DNA from: CAXTTV01 sp964247295 | GTDB lineage: Bacteria > Chloroflexota > Ktedonobacteria > Ktedonobacterales > Ktedonobacteraceae | DNA: 22,446 nt | Reading direction: 5' to 3' | Assembly (NCBI GenBank): GCA_964247295.1 | Contig: CAXTTV010000067.1 | Coordinates: 1-22,446, forward strand | Shown here: positions 1 to 7,805 of the stretch, piece after piece | Layout: every line of letters begins with the position of its first letter | How positions within the stretch are numbered: the stretch's first letter is position 1 | Made by a program: the position numbers and the translations under genes | The notes under the pieces: model-generated | Databases searched by the model: none | The model's input: the letters and a program-made list of their open reading frames with translations, nothing else | Told to the model about the DNA's origin: nothing

Positions 1-304
1 TCTGCATCTCCTCATCGATTTTCCATACGACTTCGACGCTGCCAGTGGGGATCGCCGTTCGTTACCGTATCAGAGCCCATTTTATCTCTGGCTTCATCAG
101 CTTGTCATTGCTTTATTACAACGGGCCGTAAAAAGTCAGGAGATCGCCGGAGATCTGGATATTGAGTACAGCACTGGTGTCATTCTTGCTCCGCTCGCCA
201 TTGACTTCTATCTATACCAGCGCCGGGATCTGGGATACTCGCGGGAGAGGATCGCGCGGGGGCTGAGCCAGCTTTTGAGAAGTGGCCTTCATAGAAAGAT
301 GTAA
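1..304 (+). CDS. TetR/AcrR-type regulator, C-terminal end (partial)
   Basis: The frame that starts at base 2 is open from the window edge to a TAA at 302-304 and gives about 100 residues. The stretch reads as the ligand-binding C-terminal half of a TetR-type repressor: mixed helices with a segment like QSPFYLWLHQLVIALLQRAV, then GVILAPLAIDFYLYQRR and a closing helix SRERIARGLSQLLRSGL. The last helix, with the pattern ARGLxxLLRSGL, is typical of TetR C-termini. The DNA-binding helix-turn-helix would lie upstream of the window, so the family call rests on the weakly conserved half only. A short hairpin with a T-run follows the stop and could end its transcript. Confidence 0.55.
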   Translation, partial: LHLLIDFPYDFDAASGDRRSLPYQSPFYLWLHQLVIALLQRAVKSQEIAGDLDIEYSTGVILAPLAIDFYLYQRRDLGYSRERIARGLSQLLRSGLHRKM

Positions 305-324
305 CCCGATCCTTTCCGTACAGG

Positions 325-345
325 AAGGTATGATCCTACCTTTTA
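325..345 (+). terminator. Possible terminator after the TetR-type gene
   Basis: AAGGTA (325-330) and TACCTT (337-342) form a 6-bp stem with a 6-base loop, followed by TT. It lies about 20 bases after the stop at 304. The stem is short and the T-run is only four bases, so this is a weak call. Confidence 0.35.
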
Positions 346-430
346 GGCTTTCTGTATAATTTCGTTTGAATTATTCAATATAATGTTATAAAATAAAAAT
401 GCATAAAAAATGTAAAGGATGTATATTTTT

Positions 431-994
431 ATGGGAAATGCGTTTTCTGACTCTAAGATTAATCCTTCTGTGTCGATTGATTTAGAGATCGTGCTGTCTG
501 ATCGTGAGCAGGAGGATTTAACGGCAGCTTCAGCAATTTTAAGAGAGACCTTGCAGGCCTTCAAAGATAGGGGAGATACCGTTGAATCACTGCACGGAGT
601 GCGCGGTGGTTTTGAGATCCTGGTGACCATAGCGCAAGATGCCGCGACTTTTGCCTGGGTCCATCGCGCAACCCTGGAACATGCTCTTAATGATACGAAA
701 ACGCTTCTAGATACTTGTATCTCAGCGGCCACCATTATTACGTTGATCAGAGATCGCCATAAGAAAAGTGGTACTGCTGAGCCGGAACCGGCAAAGCTAA
801 ACCGGTTTACATTTGAGAAGAATGGTTGTTCTGTCACAATAGAGGTGGTTGGTCAGGAGCAGGCAAAAGAGATCGCCCTCAGTCTATTCAAGAATATGCT
901 GGATACCTGTCCCGATAAGGTAAAACAGATTACCGGGAAAAGTCCGGCGAAGGTAAAGGCTCACTTACCCAAACAGCCGGGCCGCCGCCGTTAA
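431..994 (+). CDS. Hypothetical 187-aa protein, possibly EACC1-like
   Basis: The gene is not recognised with confidence. An in-frame ATG at 419 overlaps the only Shine-Dalgarno-like sequence (AAAGGA, 414-419). The ATG at 431, 11 bases after that sequence, is therefore preferred and gives 187 aa. Residues 14-22 form a strand (VSIDLEIVL). Two helical stretches follow at about 28-46 and 80-110. A second strand pair (residues 126-140, around RFTFEKNGCSVTIEVV) leads into a helix. The C-terminus is basic (ends GRRR). There is no signal peptide or membrane segment. The order strand, helix, long helix, then a strand with short helix resembles effector-associated constant components (EACC1) of bacterial conflict systems, but this is a fold-pattern impression only. 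The next gene, a secreted protease, lies on the opposite strand. Confidence 0.6.
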   Translation: MGNAFSDSKINPSVSIDLEIVLSDREQEDLTAASAILRETLQAFKDRGDTVESLHGVRGGFEILVTIAQDAATFAWVHRATLEHALNDTKTLLDTCISAATIITLIRDRHKKSGTAEPEPAKLNRFTFEKNGCSVTIEVVGQEQAKEIALSLFKNMLDTCPDKVKQITGKSPAKVKAHLPKQPGRRR

Positions 995-1094
995 GCTAGA
1001 AAAAAGATGTTGGGTAGTCCTGTATGCTGGCGTGCTATGAGGATTGAGCACTTAAATTTTGGGATGTACACTCTCAGTTTTCCGTACCGTAAGA

Positions 1095-1143
1095 ACGGTT
1101 GATGAAATCGATGTTGGTTTTGCTGCATCAATCCTCCAACCGT
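1095..1143. repeat. Inverted repeat between convergent genes
   Basis: ACGGTTG at 1095-1101 is repeated inverted as CAACCGT at 1137-1143. A second overlapping pair, TTGATG (1099-1104) and CATCAA (1126-1131), competes with it. The site lies between two convergent genes and could act as a weak two-way terminator, although no T-run follows on either strand. Confidence 0.3.
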
Positions 1144-1179
1144 CTAGTCGTTACTTTACTATTCTACAGTATACTTGTA

Positions 1180-1899
1180 TCAACATCCCCCAAATGGCCC
1201 GGTGCCCTTTCCATTACATGGAGAGGAAACACCATTAAATTGTAGGGTATCGCCTAATCCCGTCGCCTGCAAAATCGCAGGCATAGGAGTCACAATACAT
1301 TGCCCTGTATCTTTTACATAGCCCGATGTCACACCAATCGCCGTTACCCCATCTATCCACACCGCCCCACTATCACCTTCCTGGCAGGAAGCATCAACGA
1401 GCATGAAGCTTGCGGTGTGTCGTGGCACATAACTAGGAGTGTAGTCAGTTCTCAGAACCTGCCCACAGCGGCTTCCCGATGGGCCTTCAACACTACATAT
1501 CGACTTCCCAGTGGTAATGTTATCCCAGGTGGCAACTCTATCAGGAGCGAAATGGTAAGAACTTCCGTCGCTCGCATTAAAATTAAATATGTTGTCCTGC
1601 TGATTAGGAACCACACGTAACAAGCCATCTATCCCTTCAGAGTACTGCCACCAGTATGGATTATTCTGCTCGCCGCCGATACAATGGCCAGCGGTCATTT
1701 CCAATTGAGTTTCCCCTACATGGAATCGATAGCCGGGAGCCAGACACACTTCTGATGCGGCTGGAGAGTCGACCTCATCATCGGCGTAAGCATTAGGAGA
1801 GAGCCTCACGAAAGAGCCAAAGGTTACTAGTAAGGCAATGCCCAACATCCAGAGGAGCCGGTAGCACTTTGAGGCAGGTATCCTCAGTCGTTTCTTCAA
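1180..1899 (-). CDS. Secreted S1-family (streptogrisin-like) serine protease
   Basis: This is a 239-aa secreted chymotrypsin-fold protease. The start is taken at a TTG (1897-1899) because an AAGGGA ribosome site lies about 8 bases before it and the next residues (MKKRLR) make a proper signal-peptide n-region. The upstream in-frame ATG at 1944 has no such site. A hydrophobic core spans residues 14-30 and cleavage is likely after Ala-Tyr-Ala (about residue 39). The catalytic His is H72 in TAGHC and the Ser is S177 in EGDSGA. The Asp is less clear, D120 being likely. The C-terminal stretch IGVTSG followed by a Cys resembles streptogrisin and alpha-lytic proteases. Those enzymes usually have a long pro-region; here the mature domain starts almost at the cleavage site. 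It shares a DSPAA-Cys motif (residues 44-52) and a TGPFG-Cys tail with the lectin genes upstream. Confidence 0.85.
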   Translation of the reverse strand: MKKRLRIPASKCYRLLWMLGIALLVTFGSFVRLSPNAYADDEVDSPAASEVCLAPGYRFHVGETQLEMTAGHCIGGEQNNPYWWQYSEGIDGLLRVVPNQQDNIFNFNASDGSSYHFAPDRVATWDNITTGKSICSVEGPSGSRCGQVLRTDYTPSYVPRHTASFMLVDASCQEGDSGAVWIDGVTAIGVTSGYVKDTGQCIVTPMPAILQATGLGDTLQFNGVSSPCNGKGTGPFGGC

Positions 1900-2001
1900 T
1901 GTATTTCCCTTTTCTATTAAAAAGTAACAATAGTAGAAAAGCATGTTCTCGTAGAATTATCCTCACAAGGAAACTTTATGTTGAGGCACCTTATAGGCAT
2001 A

Positions 2002-2030
2002 CTACAGCTCCTTATTTTAAGGAGCTGTAG
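2002..2030. repeat. Perfect 13-bp hairpin in the 1900-2221 spacer
   Basis: CTACAGCTCCTTA and TAAGGAGCTGTAG flank a 3-base loop. The 322-base spacer between the long lectin gene and the protease gene also holds a small A/T hairpin at 2079-2097, and no ORF of note. Neither flank of this hairpin has a T-run, so it may be an RNA-processing or stability element, or a binding site, rather than a standard terminator. Confidence 0.55.
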
Positions 2031-2078
2031 CAGCAAAAGCATCATACAAGCAGGATAGTTGCTGGATTTTGTCAGAGA

Positions 2079-2097
2079 GAAAAACAGATTGTTTTTC
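2079..2097 (-). terminator. Weak terminator candidate after the long lectin gene
   Basis: GAAAAACA and TGTTTTTC form an 8-bp stem with a 3-base loop. On the minus strand it ends in TTTTTC. It lies about 125 bases beyond the stop of the upstream lectin gene. The stem is A/T-rich and weak. Confidence 0.3.
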
Positions 2098-2221
2098 GCC
2101 CCTTAAACATAGCTTCTAACAAACGTAGTACATACTCTCATCGTTTTGTTCGTAAGACATAATGTTCTATCCTCATTGACTATGGTCTCTTTTGTGAAGG
2201 CTCAACGAACTCCTTTTTCTG

Positions 2222-3629
2222 TTACGCACAAGCCCCAAAGGGTCCAGTACACGGTGTCTTCGTGATACTATAGCTTTCTATGATTGCACTAGGGGTGAAG
2301 TGTGCCGTAGGAGCATTTCCATTCAAGATTACCTCTGCTCCTGTAAGCTTATCAACAGTGAAATTAGCACTGGCTCCAATGGGACCAACCTTGAAATCGA
2401 CTTTTACATTCAGAGTTGCATCAGTTTGTGCTCTCCATGTCGCCCCTTTAATATCGTTTGATTTCCCGTCGGCAGTCAAGCTATAGACCCCTTTGCCATC
2501 TCCATTGGTGATCTTCAATGGATCGGGCATCCAAACGAAGTTTAACTGTAGTCCCTTCAGATTCGCCTCTTCCTTTCGAGGACCTGAGAGAACCTTCACG
2601 TTTTGTACATTGCCTTCCCATTGCCCATTGGTGCGAAACATTAAATAATCTAAGCCCATTGCTACCGCGCCTACGCGCGTCCCTTTGGTTGCGAGAGTCT
2701 TTTGCACACTCCAATCGGCAAAGAAGACAGTAACGTCCTTGAGTGTGGTGAGCGGCCAATTAAAGTTGAGCCGTGCTTCATAGCGGCCATCAGCAGGATT
2801 GGCTGCGATCACATCGCCGACAGTCGCGCCTGATCCATCATTGACAAGATTAGCGTTAGTATCGCTAGTATCTCCTGCTAAAGCGAGTTGCCCGGTTGAG
2901 AGTTGAGGATGAGAAATTAAACAGGGGTTCGCCATGATCTGAGTTATTTCATCATCAGTAAAGAGATCTGAGCTATTGAGTTGATATATGTCCTCTCGCT
3001 TGAGAGTAGTATCTCCACATGTGATAGTATCACTGCGGCTACTCCAGACCGCGTTATTGCTATCATCGTAGGCTACTGCTTGACCACCATCCTGGATCTG
3101 AACATGGTTGATCTTGCTATTTACACCGGCGGACCACACTGGGTTACCAATAGAATCGTAGACAAAGAGCCCATAGCCAAGGCCAGCATCAAAGGTATTG
3201 CCCTTGCCACCAGTGCCTGTACTCCAGATCGTCACCGCATTTTTGCCAGGCCGATTCATATTAACCTGCATATCTCCATTTGGTGAGAGATCCATAGAGT
3301 AGTGACCATTGCAGGAGGACCGGGATTGGCCTTAGAGTGAGACCAGCGCTATAGAAGAAGCTGTCATTACAGGGCGCAGCTGGCGAATCTCCATCAATAC
3401 TATCACCAGTGGTAGATGGAGGTTCTGCATCATCAGGTAGCGGCGCGCCGGGATCAACGGTGGAAGGAGCCTCGTCTGCTGCATGGAGAGCCTTAGCATT
3501 GATCTTCGCAGCCTGAGAAGCGGCGAAAGTTGTTTGAGGCGTGGTCATTAGTAGCAGAACCAGCAGTAGGGCGAACGCTCCTGCCAGTCCAGGGCGTTTC
3601 AAATATCTTGCTTTAGTGAATTGGGTCAT
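2222..3629 (-). pseudogene. Secreted bulb-type lectin protein, frameshifted
   Basis: Two overlapping reading frames form one protein of roughly 470 aa. The first (from an ATG at 3627-3629, 14 bases after AAGGAG) gives a signal peptide with a LLLVLLLMTT core and TFA/AS cleavage, then an acidic Pro-rich segment ending DSPAAPC. The second runs from about 3331 to the TGA at 2222. Comparison with the intact paralogue just upstream (RGQARISCNGSYSL there, GQSRSSCNGHYSM here) places the break at about 3330: one extra base or two missing bases. After it come a mannose-lectin-like beta-prism domain (VQIQDGGQAVAYDDSNNAVW), a conserved link with two cysteines, and about 230 residues of unrecognised beta-rich sequence absent from the paralogue. 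The tail is TPCTGPFGACA. The break may be a sequencing error in this draft; otherwise the gene is broken. Confidence 0.8.
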
Positions 3630-3716
3630 ATATTTATATTGCACTCCTTGAGTATTGTCTTATGTTGCTAGCTTCGATGCTGCCTGAGCAGACGTAGAAG
3701 CCAGAGTGTTTGTGAG

Positions 3717-4460
3717 TTATTTAGTTGAAGGCAAGGTGCAGGGGCTTGTTCCTAATTGCTGGATTTGCGCGTCAGAAGCCCCTTTAGCCCGGATGCGAGT
3801 TAACGCATTGTACTCATCGTCGCGTTGCAGTATAACGCCGTTCTTACAGTTAACAAGATTGGTACCTGTCTGCCATACTACGTTGTTGTAAACACCATAG
3901 GCAACCAGATTGCCTGTATTTTGTATCTGAACTCGCGTTATGGGAATACCACTGAGTATGTGCCACGTTGTTAGTTGTATGGACGCTAAAGAGTTGTCTA
4001 CAATTCCACCGAAACCAGTCACTTCTGGACCAAAGACATCTCCCGGAGCACCGTTGTTCCAGAGTGTAATACCGCCCGCCAGGTTTAATTGCACAACTGC
4101 ATTACCATTGCCTAAAACCCGTAGTGAGTAGCTTCCATTGCATGAGATGCGTGCCTGTCCTCTGTAGAGAGGTAGACCGCTGTAAACGGTATCGTCGCAG
4201 GCAGCGGGTGAGTCAGTCCCATCGTCAACACCATCACCAGCTGATGCGTTGCTGACGTTGTCAGGAATGGGATCGCCAGAATCGAGGATGGGGTCGATCT
4301 CATCTCCATTATCAGTGTGTAACAGATGTGCGCTGCTCGTTTGGGGAGCTGCTGAGACGGGAGTGACCCAGCCACCAAGGACCAGGATACTCAGGGTCAA
4401 GATACATGCGCTTCTACTTGCCACCTGGGACAAGCGTTTACTAACCAGGGGTCCAATCAT
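3717..4460 (-). CDS. Secreted bulb-type (mannose-lectin-like) protein
   Basis: The 247-aa product has a signal peptide (core CILTLSILVLGGW, cleavage near VSA/AP, residues 36-38). An acidic, low-complexity segment (residues 49-88) follows and ends in DSPAAC. A lectin-type beta-prism (about 98-205) comes next, with the repeated pattern seen in B_lectin domains, for example VQIQNTGNLVAYGVYNNVVW at 177-196. Four cysteines (88, 107, 205, 241) match those of the downstream paralogue, which suggests two conserved disulfides. The C-terminus ends soon after the lectin domain (TSPCTLPSTK), whereas the paralogue continues with a further domain. The QxDxNxVxY sugar-binding pattern is degenerate (QIQNTGNLVAY), so sugar binding is not assured. 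The gene lies 87 bases before the frameshifted paralogue and probably heads the operon. Confidence 0.8.
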   Translation of the reverse strand: MIGPLVSKRLSQVASRSACILTLSILVLGGWVTPVSAAPQTSSAHLLHTDNGDEIDPILDSGDPIPDNVSNASAGDGVDDGTDSPAACDDTVYSGLPLYRGQARISCNGSYSLRVLGNGNAVVQLNLAGGITLWNNGAPGDVFGPEVTGFGGIVDNSLASIQLTTWHILSGIPITRVQIQNTGNLVAYGVYNNVVWQTGTNLVNCKNGVILQRDDEYNALTRIRAKGASDAQIQQLGTSPCTLPSTK

Positions 4461-4500
4461 AAAATCTCTTTCCCTTCGTGTGAAACATTTATGTTTATTT

Positions 4501-4539
4501 TAGCAGGGTATCTATAAAAAATGTTATCCTGCTATTATA
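4501..4539 (-). promoter_or_regulatory. Leader inverted repeat next to a -10-like box
   Basis: TAGCAGGGTA (4501-4510) pairs with TATCCTGCTA (4525-4534), with one G-U pair, over a 14-base loop. On the minus strand it lies 40-75 bases before the lectin start codon. It adjoins TATAAT (complement of 4534-4539), a perfect -10 hexamer whose -35 partner is poor. It could be an operator or a hairpin in the 5' leader. Confidence 0.45.
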
Positions 4540-5164
4540 TGAGTAGCATAGTTATAGAGCAGAGAGCGATAAAGAAAGTTAGTATTGCTACCTCGTTGTG
4601 GCAAGTAAGACAGAAGCGGGCTCTGCTTGCCCTAAACTGCTTGCTTCTCCAATGTAATAATACACAAGTCTTTTTCTTGTACAATCTTAATTTTCACTAA
4701 ATAATAAGGTAAAAGTAGAAGGTATTTTCTCTTTATTTATCTTATTTATTTAGTGAAAGCTCATCAATCTAATAAGATAAATAAAGGCTTGAGAAGTTAG
4801 CCTAAAGGGAATGGGGAACGGAGCATGGATAGGAGAATGATCGACATATTTCACTGTTCGCGAGGTAATGTATTGGGCAAATCGCACCTGAAAAGGGGTG
4901 CTGGGAGCGGATTGATACTAGTACCAATGGCTGTGACACCCTGGTTATTTTTCCCTCCTGGAATTGGAAGGGGTGGATAGGTAGAAAGAAAGTATATGGG
5001 GATTGCTCTAAATTTCCCGCTTTTTCGCATCTAAAAGCATAATCTTACCATAGGTAAAACACTATACATTTGAATATATGGTCCGACAATACCCGAAGGG
5101 GTGTTTTTCAACAGCGAAGGCTTCTCCTACGATGCTTGAGCAGGTCATTATTTTACGATGGTAA
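4540..5164. other. Gene-poor AT-rich spacer
   Basis: No convincing gene was found between the lectin promoter region and the Rpn remnant. The longest small frame checked (51 codons at 4825-4980, plus strand) has no usable ribosome site. The part at 4680-4790 is very AT-rich and holds the overlapping inverted repeats listed separately. Confidence 0.6.
4692..4786. repeat. Overlapping, mutually exclusive inverted repeats
   Basis: Arm A (4692-4708, TTTCACTAAATAATAAG) pairs with 4741-4758 with one bulged base. Arm B (4731-4746, CTTTATTTATCTTATT) pairs perfectly over 16 bp with arm C (4771-4786). The two pairings both use 4741-4746, so an RNA could form only one at a time. On the minus strand the site lies 230-330 bases before the lectin start. 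Confidence 0.6.
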
Positions 5165-5658
5165 CTAGATCAGAAGTTGCCGAAGGGCTTGCTCATCACG
5201 CAGATTATCTACGATCTGAAGATGCAGGTTTTCAAGTTGCTCTTCTTGCTTTATTGTCGCAACTTTTTGTTGGGCTAGATCAACAAGCTGTAGATATTTC
5301 GTTTTGATCAATGTAATAATTGCTGAGCGTATTCCTGCAATTTCCCCCTTGCTTCTCCTTTGGCTTGCATTTTTTGAATATAGGGGTCTTCCTCAAACAG
5401 GCGTTCAAACATGTTTAGATTCTCCTCAACTCGCAGTTGATCCTTTGGTGAGACTATCTGTGCTCGATGCAATAAGGTTCTCAGCCAGAGTAATTGCCGC
5501 GATAACTCGACTTCTTCATATGTCTCTCTTAGTTCTTTAATTGCTTGTAGGATAAGGTCAGCATTCGCTTCGACAAACTGCCGGGCCTCTACTTCCCATA
5601 AAGCAATTACTTTAAGTTGGAATGTCAGGACTGCTTTTTGCCCAGCGCTTGTTCGCAA
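5165..5658 (-). pseudogene. Rpn-family nuclease/transposase remnant
   Basis: The C-terminal half of an Rpn (recombination-promoting nuclease, PD-(D/E)XK-type) protein remains. The first 115 or so codons hold helical sequence ending EDPYIQKMQAKGEARGKLQEYAQQ, the usual end of the helical region. The frame then meets a TGA at 5308. The expected family tail continues in another frame (IITLIKTKYLQLVDLAQQKV and onward) to a TAG at 5165. One missing base near 5310-5325 explains this. The N-terminal nuclease domain is absent: the frame begins only 10 bases before the stop of the neighbouring hydrolase gene. The copy is therefore truncated as well as frameshifted and unlikely to work. Confidence 0.7.
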
Positions 5659-5667
5659 GAGATCTTC

Positions 5668-6573
5668 CTATGCGAGCCAGTTCAAAATGGTGCGCGTGAC
5701 CAGTTCGGGCGTGTCCTGCTGAACAAAGTGCCCGGCCTGGGGAATGGTGACCAGGGTTAGCGGTTGTTCGACAAGATTCCAGGTGCCATTAAGCCCCGCA
5801 GCCAGGAGCGCCCAATCCTTTAATCCGTGGATGACCAGAGTGGGTGCTTTGATTTTGACGATCGGCCCAGTATACTCCTGATAGGGCTCGCGAGGATAGT
5901 TTTGCTTGTAATATTCCAGCATGGCCCGCAGGTCCGAGCGGCTCAAGGCCTCTATATAGCGCGCCCGATCCTGAGGGTCGTGAACGCCAATCATATCGGT
6001 AAATATCTCCGCCGGGGTTTTCTGGTTCTGCTCTGATGATGCCGACCCGAAAGAGAACGGCCTGTTTTCAGCCTCCTCCTGCTGAAAATTCCGCGCGTAC
6101 TGGCTATTGGCCCGTTGCTCAGGATTATGTACTAGCTCACGCATCAGATTGTAAGGATGAATCAGGTTCAGGATACCAAGCTTGCTGGTCATCTCGGGGA
6201 GATGCATCGCGAACTGCCAGGAGATCGCGCCACCCCAGTCGTGCCCGATAATGATTGCTTGCTGCTGACCCTCATTTTTGATTACGGCTGCGACATCGCC
6301 GATCAGGTAGCGCATGCTGTAGGGCGTTCCTCCCTCGGGTTTATCGCTAAGATTATAGCCACGCAGATCGGGAGCTACAACCCGATAGTGCTCCGCCAGG
6401 GCTGGCATCTGATAGCGCCAGGTATACCAGAAGTCGGGGAAGCCGTGTAGCAGCACGACCAGTGGCCCTTGCCCCATACTCGCGTAATGAATTTTGACCC
6501 CGTTGTTTTCCGCAAAGCTATGCGTGACCAACTGTTCAATATCTTTTGTGTTCGTGGATGATTGTTGTTCCAT
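5668..6573 (-). CDS. Alpha/beta hydrolase, epoxide hydrolase/dehalogenase type
   Basis: The 301-aa length is typical of epoxide hydrolases and haloacetate dehalogenases. The oxyanion motif HGFP is at 43-46. The nucleophile is Asp112 in GHDWGG, which marks the Asp-nucleophile branch. The acid is probably Asp253 (HGLKD) and the base His282 (AGHFVQQD). A cap region (about 135-235) contains Tyr pairs that could hold an epoxide or halide. These enzymes open epoxides or remove halogen through a covalent ester; substrate cannot be told from sequence. No signal peptide, so cytoplasmic. A strong GAGGAG site lies 5 bases before the ATG. It follows the FAD oxidoreductase gene by 23 bases and is very likely co-transcribed with it. 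Confidence 0.88.
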   Translation of the reverse strand: MEQQSSTNTKDIEQLVTHSFAENNGVKIHYASMGQGPLVVLLHGFPDFWYTWRYQMPALAEHYRVVAPDLRGYNLSDKPEGGTPYSMRYLIGDVAAVIKNEGQQQAIIIGHDWGGAISWQFAMHLPEMTSKLGILNLIHPYNLMRELVHNPEQRANSQYARNFQQEEAENRPFSFGSASSEQNQKTPAEIFTDMIGVHDPQDRARYIEALSRSDLRAMLEYYKQNYPREPYQEYTGPIVKIKAPTLVIHGLKDWALLAAGLNGTWNLVEQPLTLVTIPQAGHFVQQDTPELVTRTILNWLA

Positions 6574-6596
6574 AGTTTCTCCTCATTGCTTAGCTA

Positions 6597-7754
6597 TCAA
6601 ATAACGTTTTTTTCGGGTTTGAGCGCGCCGAGTGCGAACCTATCGGGGCTTAATGTGGTAATATCAATGCTGCTGGCGCGGCCCTCTAACAAAAGCTCAC
6701 TTATACTGAGCCCGACAGCCGGGCACTGCATAAAGCCATGGCCGCTAAAGCCGGCTGCGACAAAAAGGTTCTGGGTTCCCGGAACCAGACCGAGGATCGC
6801 GTTACCATCTGGGGACATATCATAGAGACCGGCAAAGCCCTGTCCCAGGCGAGTTCCCATGAAGGCTGACTGACGTTGCCGCGCCATTTCCAGCACCCGC
6901 TCACCCCATTTCCAATCAACCGCTTGCTGAAAGCCAGGCTCCTCAACCGTATTCATGCCCATAAGGAAGCCGCGACCATAAGGACGAAAGTAAAAGCTTG
7001 TCTGAAGATCGATCACAAAGGGAAGGTTATGAGCCAGGGCCTCGTGATTTCCAGTGATGAAGGCCATGCGGCGCAGAGGCTCTACCGGGATCTCAACTCC
7101 CGCGAGCCGAGCGATCTCGCCGCTCCAGGCCCCGGCGCAAATCGCAACCGCATTTGGCTGATAGCTACCCTTGCTAGTCCGCACCTCAGTAATCCGTGCA
7201 CCTCGACGACGAATCGTTTGGACCTCAACATGCTCCAGGATCTTCACTCCCAGTCGCTGGGCCTGAGTCGCGAAGCTTTGAGCTATCAGGGGAGGTGTGC
7301 TATACCCATCGGTTGGGCAGTAGCTTGCCGCCAACAGATCATCCGTCCGTAAGCCAGGACAGAGGTCCCCGATCTCTTTGAGAGAGATCAGACGGGAGTC
7401 CACGCCAAGGCTCTGCTGAAGCGCGATTTGTTGCTGGAACTCGGTAACCTGATCTTCGGTAGAGAGCAGGAAAAGATAGCCATTTTGCTGGAAAATTGGT
7501 TCGTTGGTGAGGATTGGTAATCCCAGACGTTCATAGAAATATTCAAAAAAATTGATGGAGTAGAGGCAAAGCTGGATATTTGTACTGTCAGAGAATTGCT
7601 GACGGATGCCGCCAGCGCCTTTTGAGCTGGTTCCGCTGGCGATTGTCTGGCGCTCGACCAGGAGCACATCCTGGCAACCTTTCTCCGCGAGATGGTAAGC
7701 GAGGCTACACCCATGGACGCCCCCACCAATAATTAGAACATCGGGATGACCCAT
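6597..7754 (-). CDS. FAD-dependent amine/amino-acid oxidoreductase (DAO family)
   Basis: The 385-aa protein has an N-terminal FAD-binding fold: GGGVHG at 10-15 within VLIIGGGVHGCSLAYHLA, and an acidic residue E34 ending the second strand (LLVER). GAGGIRQQF at 46-54 is the flavin-contact segment of sarcosine-oxidase-like and proline-dehydrogenase-beta-like enzymes. The C-terminal part has DMSPDGNAILG and a glycine-rich FAD segment, AAGFSGHGFMQCPAVG. Such enzymes oxidise secondary or primary amino groups, passing electrons to oxygen or a partner subunit. The substrate is unknown. The ATG is preceded by AAAGGA at 6-7 bases. It lies between the PhzF gene (51 bases upstream) and the hydrolase gene (23 bases downstream), so the three probably form one pathway. 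Confidence 0.88.
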   Translation of the reverse strand: MGHPDVLIIGGGVHGCSLAYHLAEKGCQDVLLVERQTIASGTSSKGAGGIRQQFSDSTNIQLCLYSINFFEYFYERLGLPILTNEPIFQQNGYLFLLSTEDQVTEFQQQIALQQSLGVDSRLISLKEIGDLCPGLRTDDLLAASYCPTDGYSTPPLIAQSFATQAQRLGVKILEHVEVQTIRRRGARITEVRTSKGSYQPNAVAICAGAWSGEIARLAGVEIPVEPLRRMAFITGNHEALAHNLPFVIDLQTSFYFRPYGRGFLMGMNTVEEPGFQQAVDWKWGERVLEMARQRQSAFMGTRLGQGFAGLYDMSPDGNAILGLVPGTQNLFVAAGFSGHGFMQCPAVGLSISELLLEGRASSIDITTLSPDRFALGALKPEKNVI

Positions 7755-7805
7755 CTTTTATCCTTTCGCAGACTGTGTATCTCCCCGCAATGGTAGAAAC
7801 AAGCT

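Noticed and set aside
343..837. 164-aa minus-strand ORF overlapping the 187-aa gene
   Set aside because: It is antisense to a gene with a better ribosome site and protein-like composition; its end is a run of Ile/Tyr/Phe from AT-rich leader DNA.
4825..4980. 51-codon plus-strand frame in the AT-rich spacer
   Set aside because: The only purine-rich stretch touches the ATG directly, and the peptide has no domain or membrane pattern.
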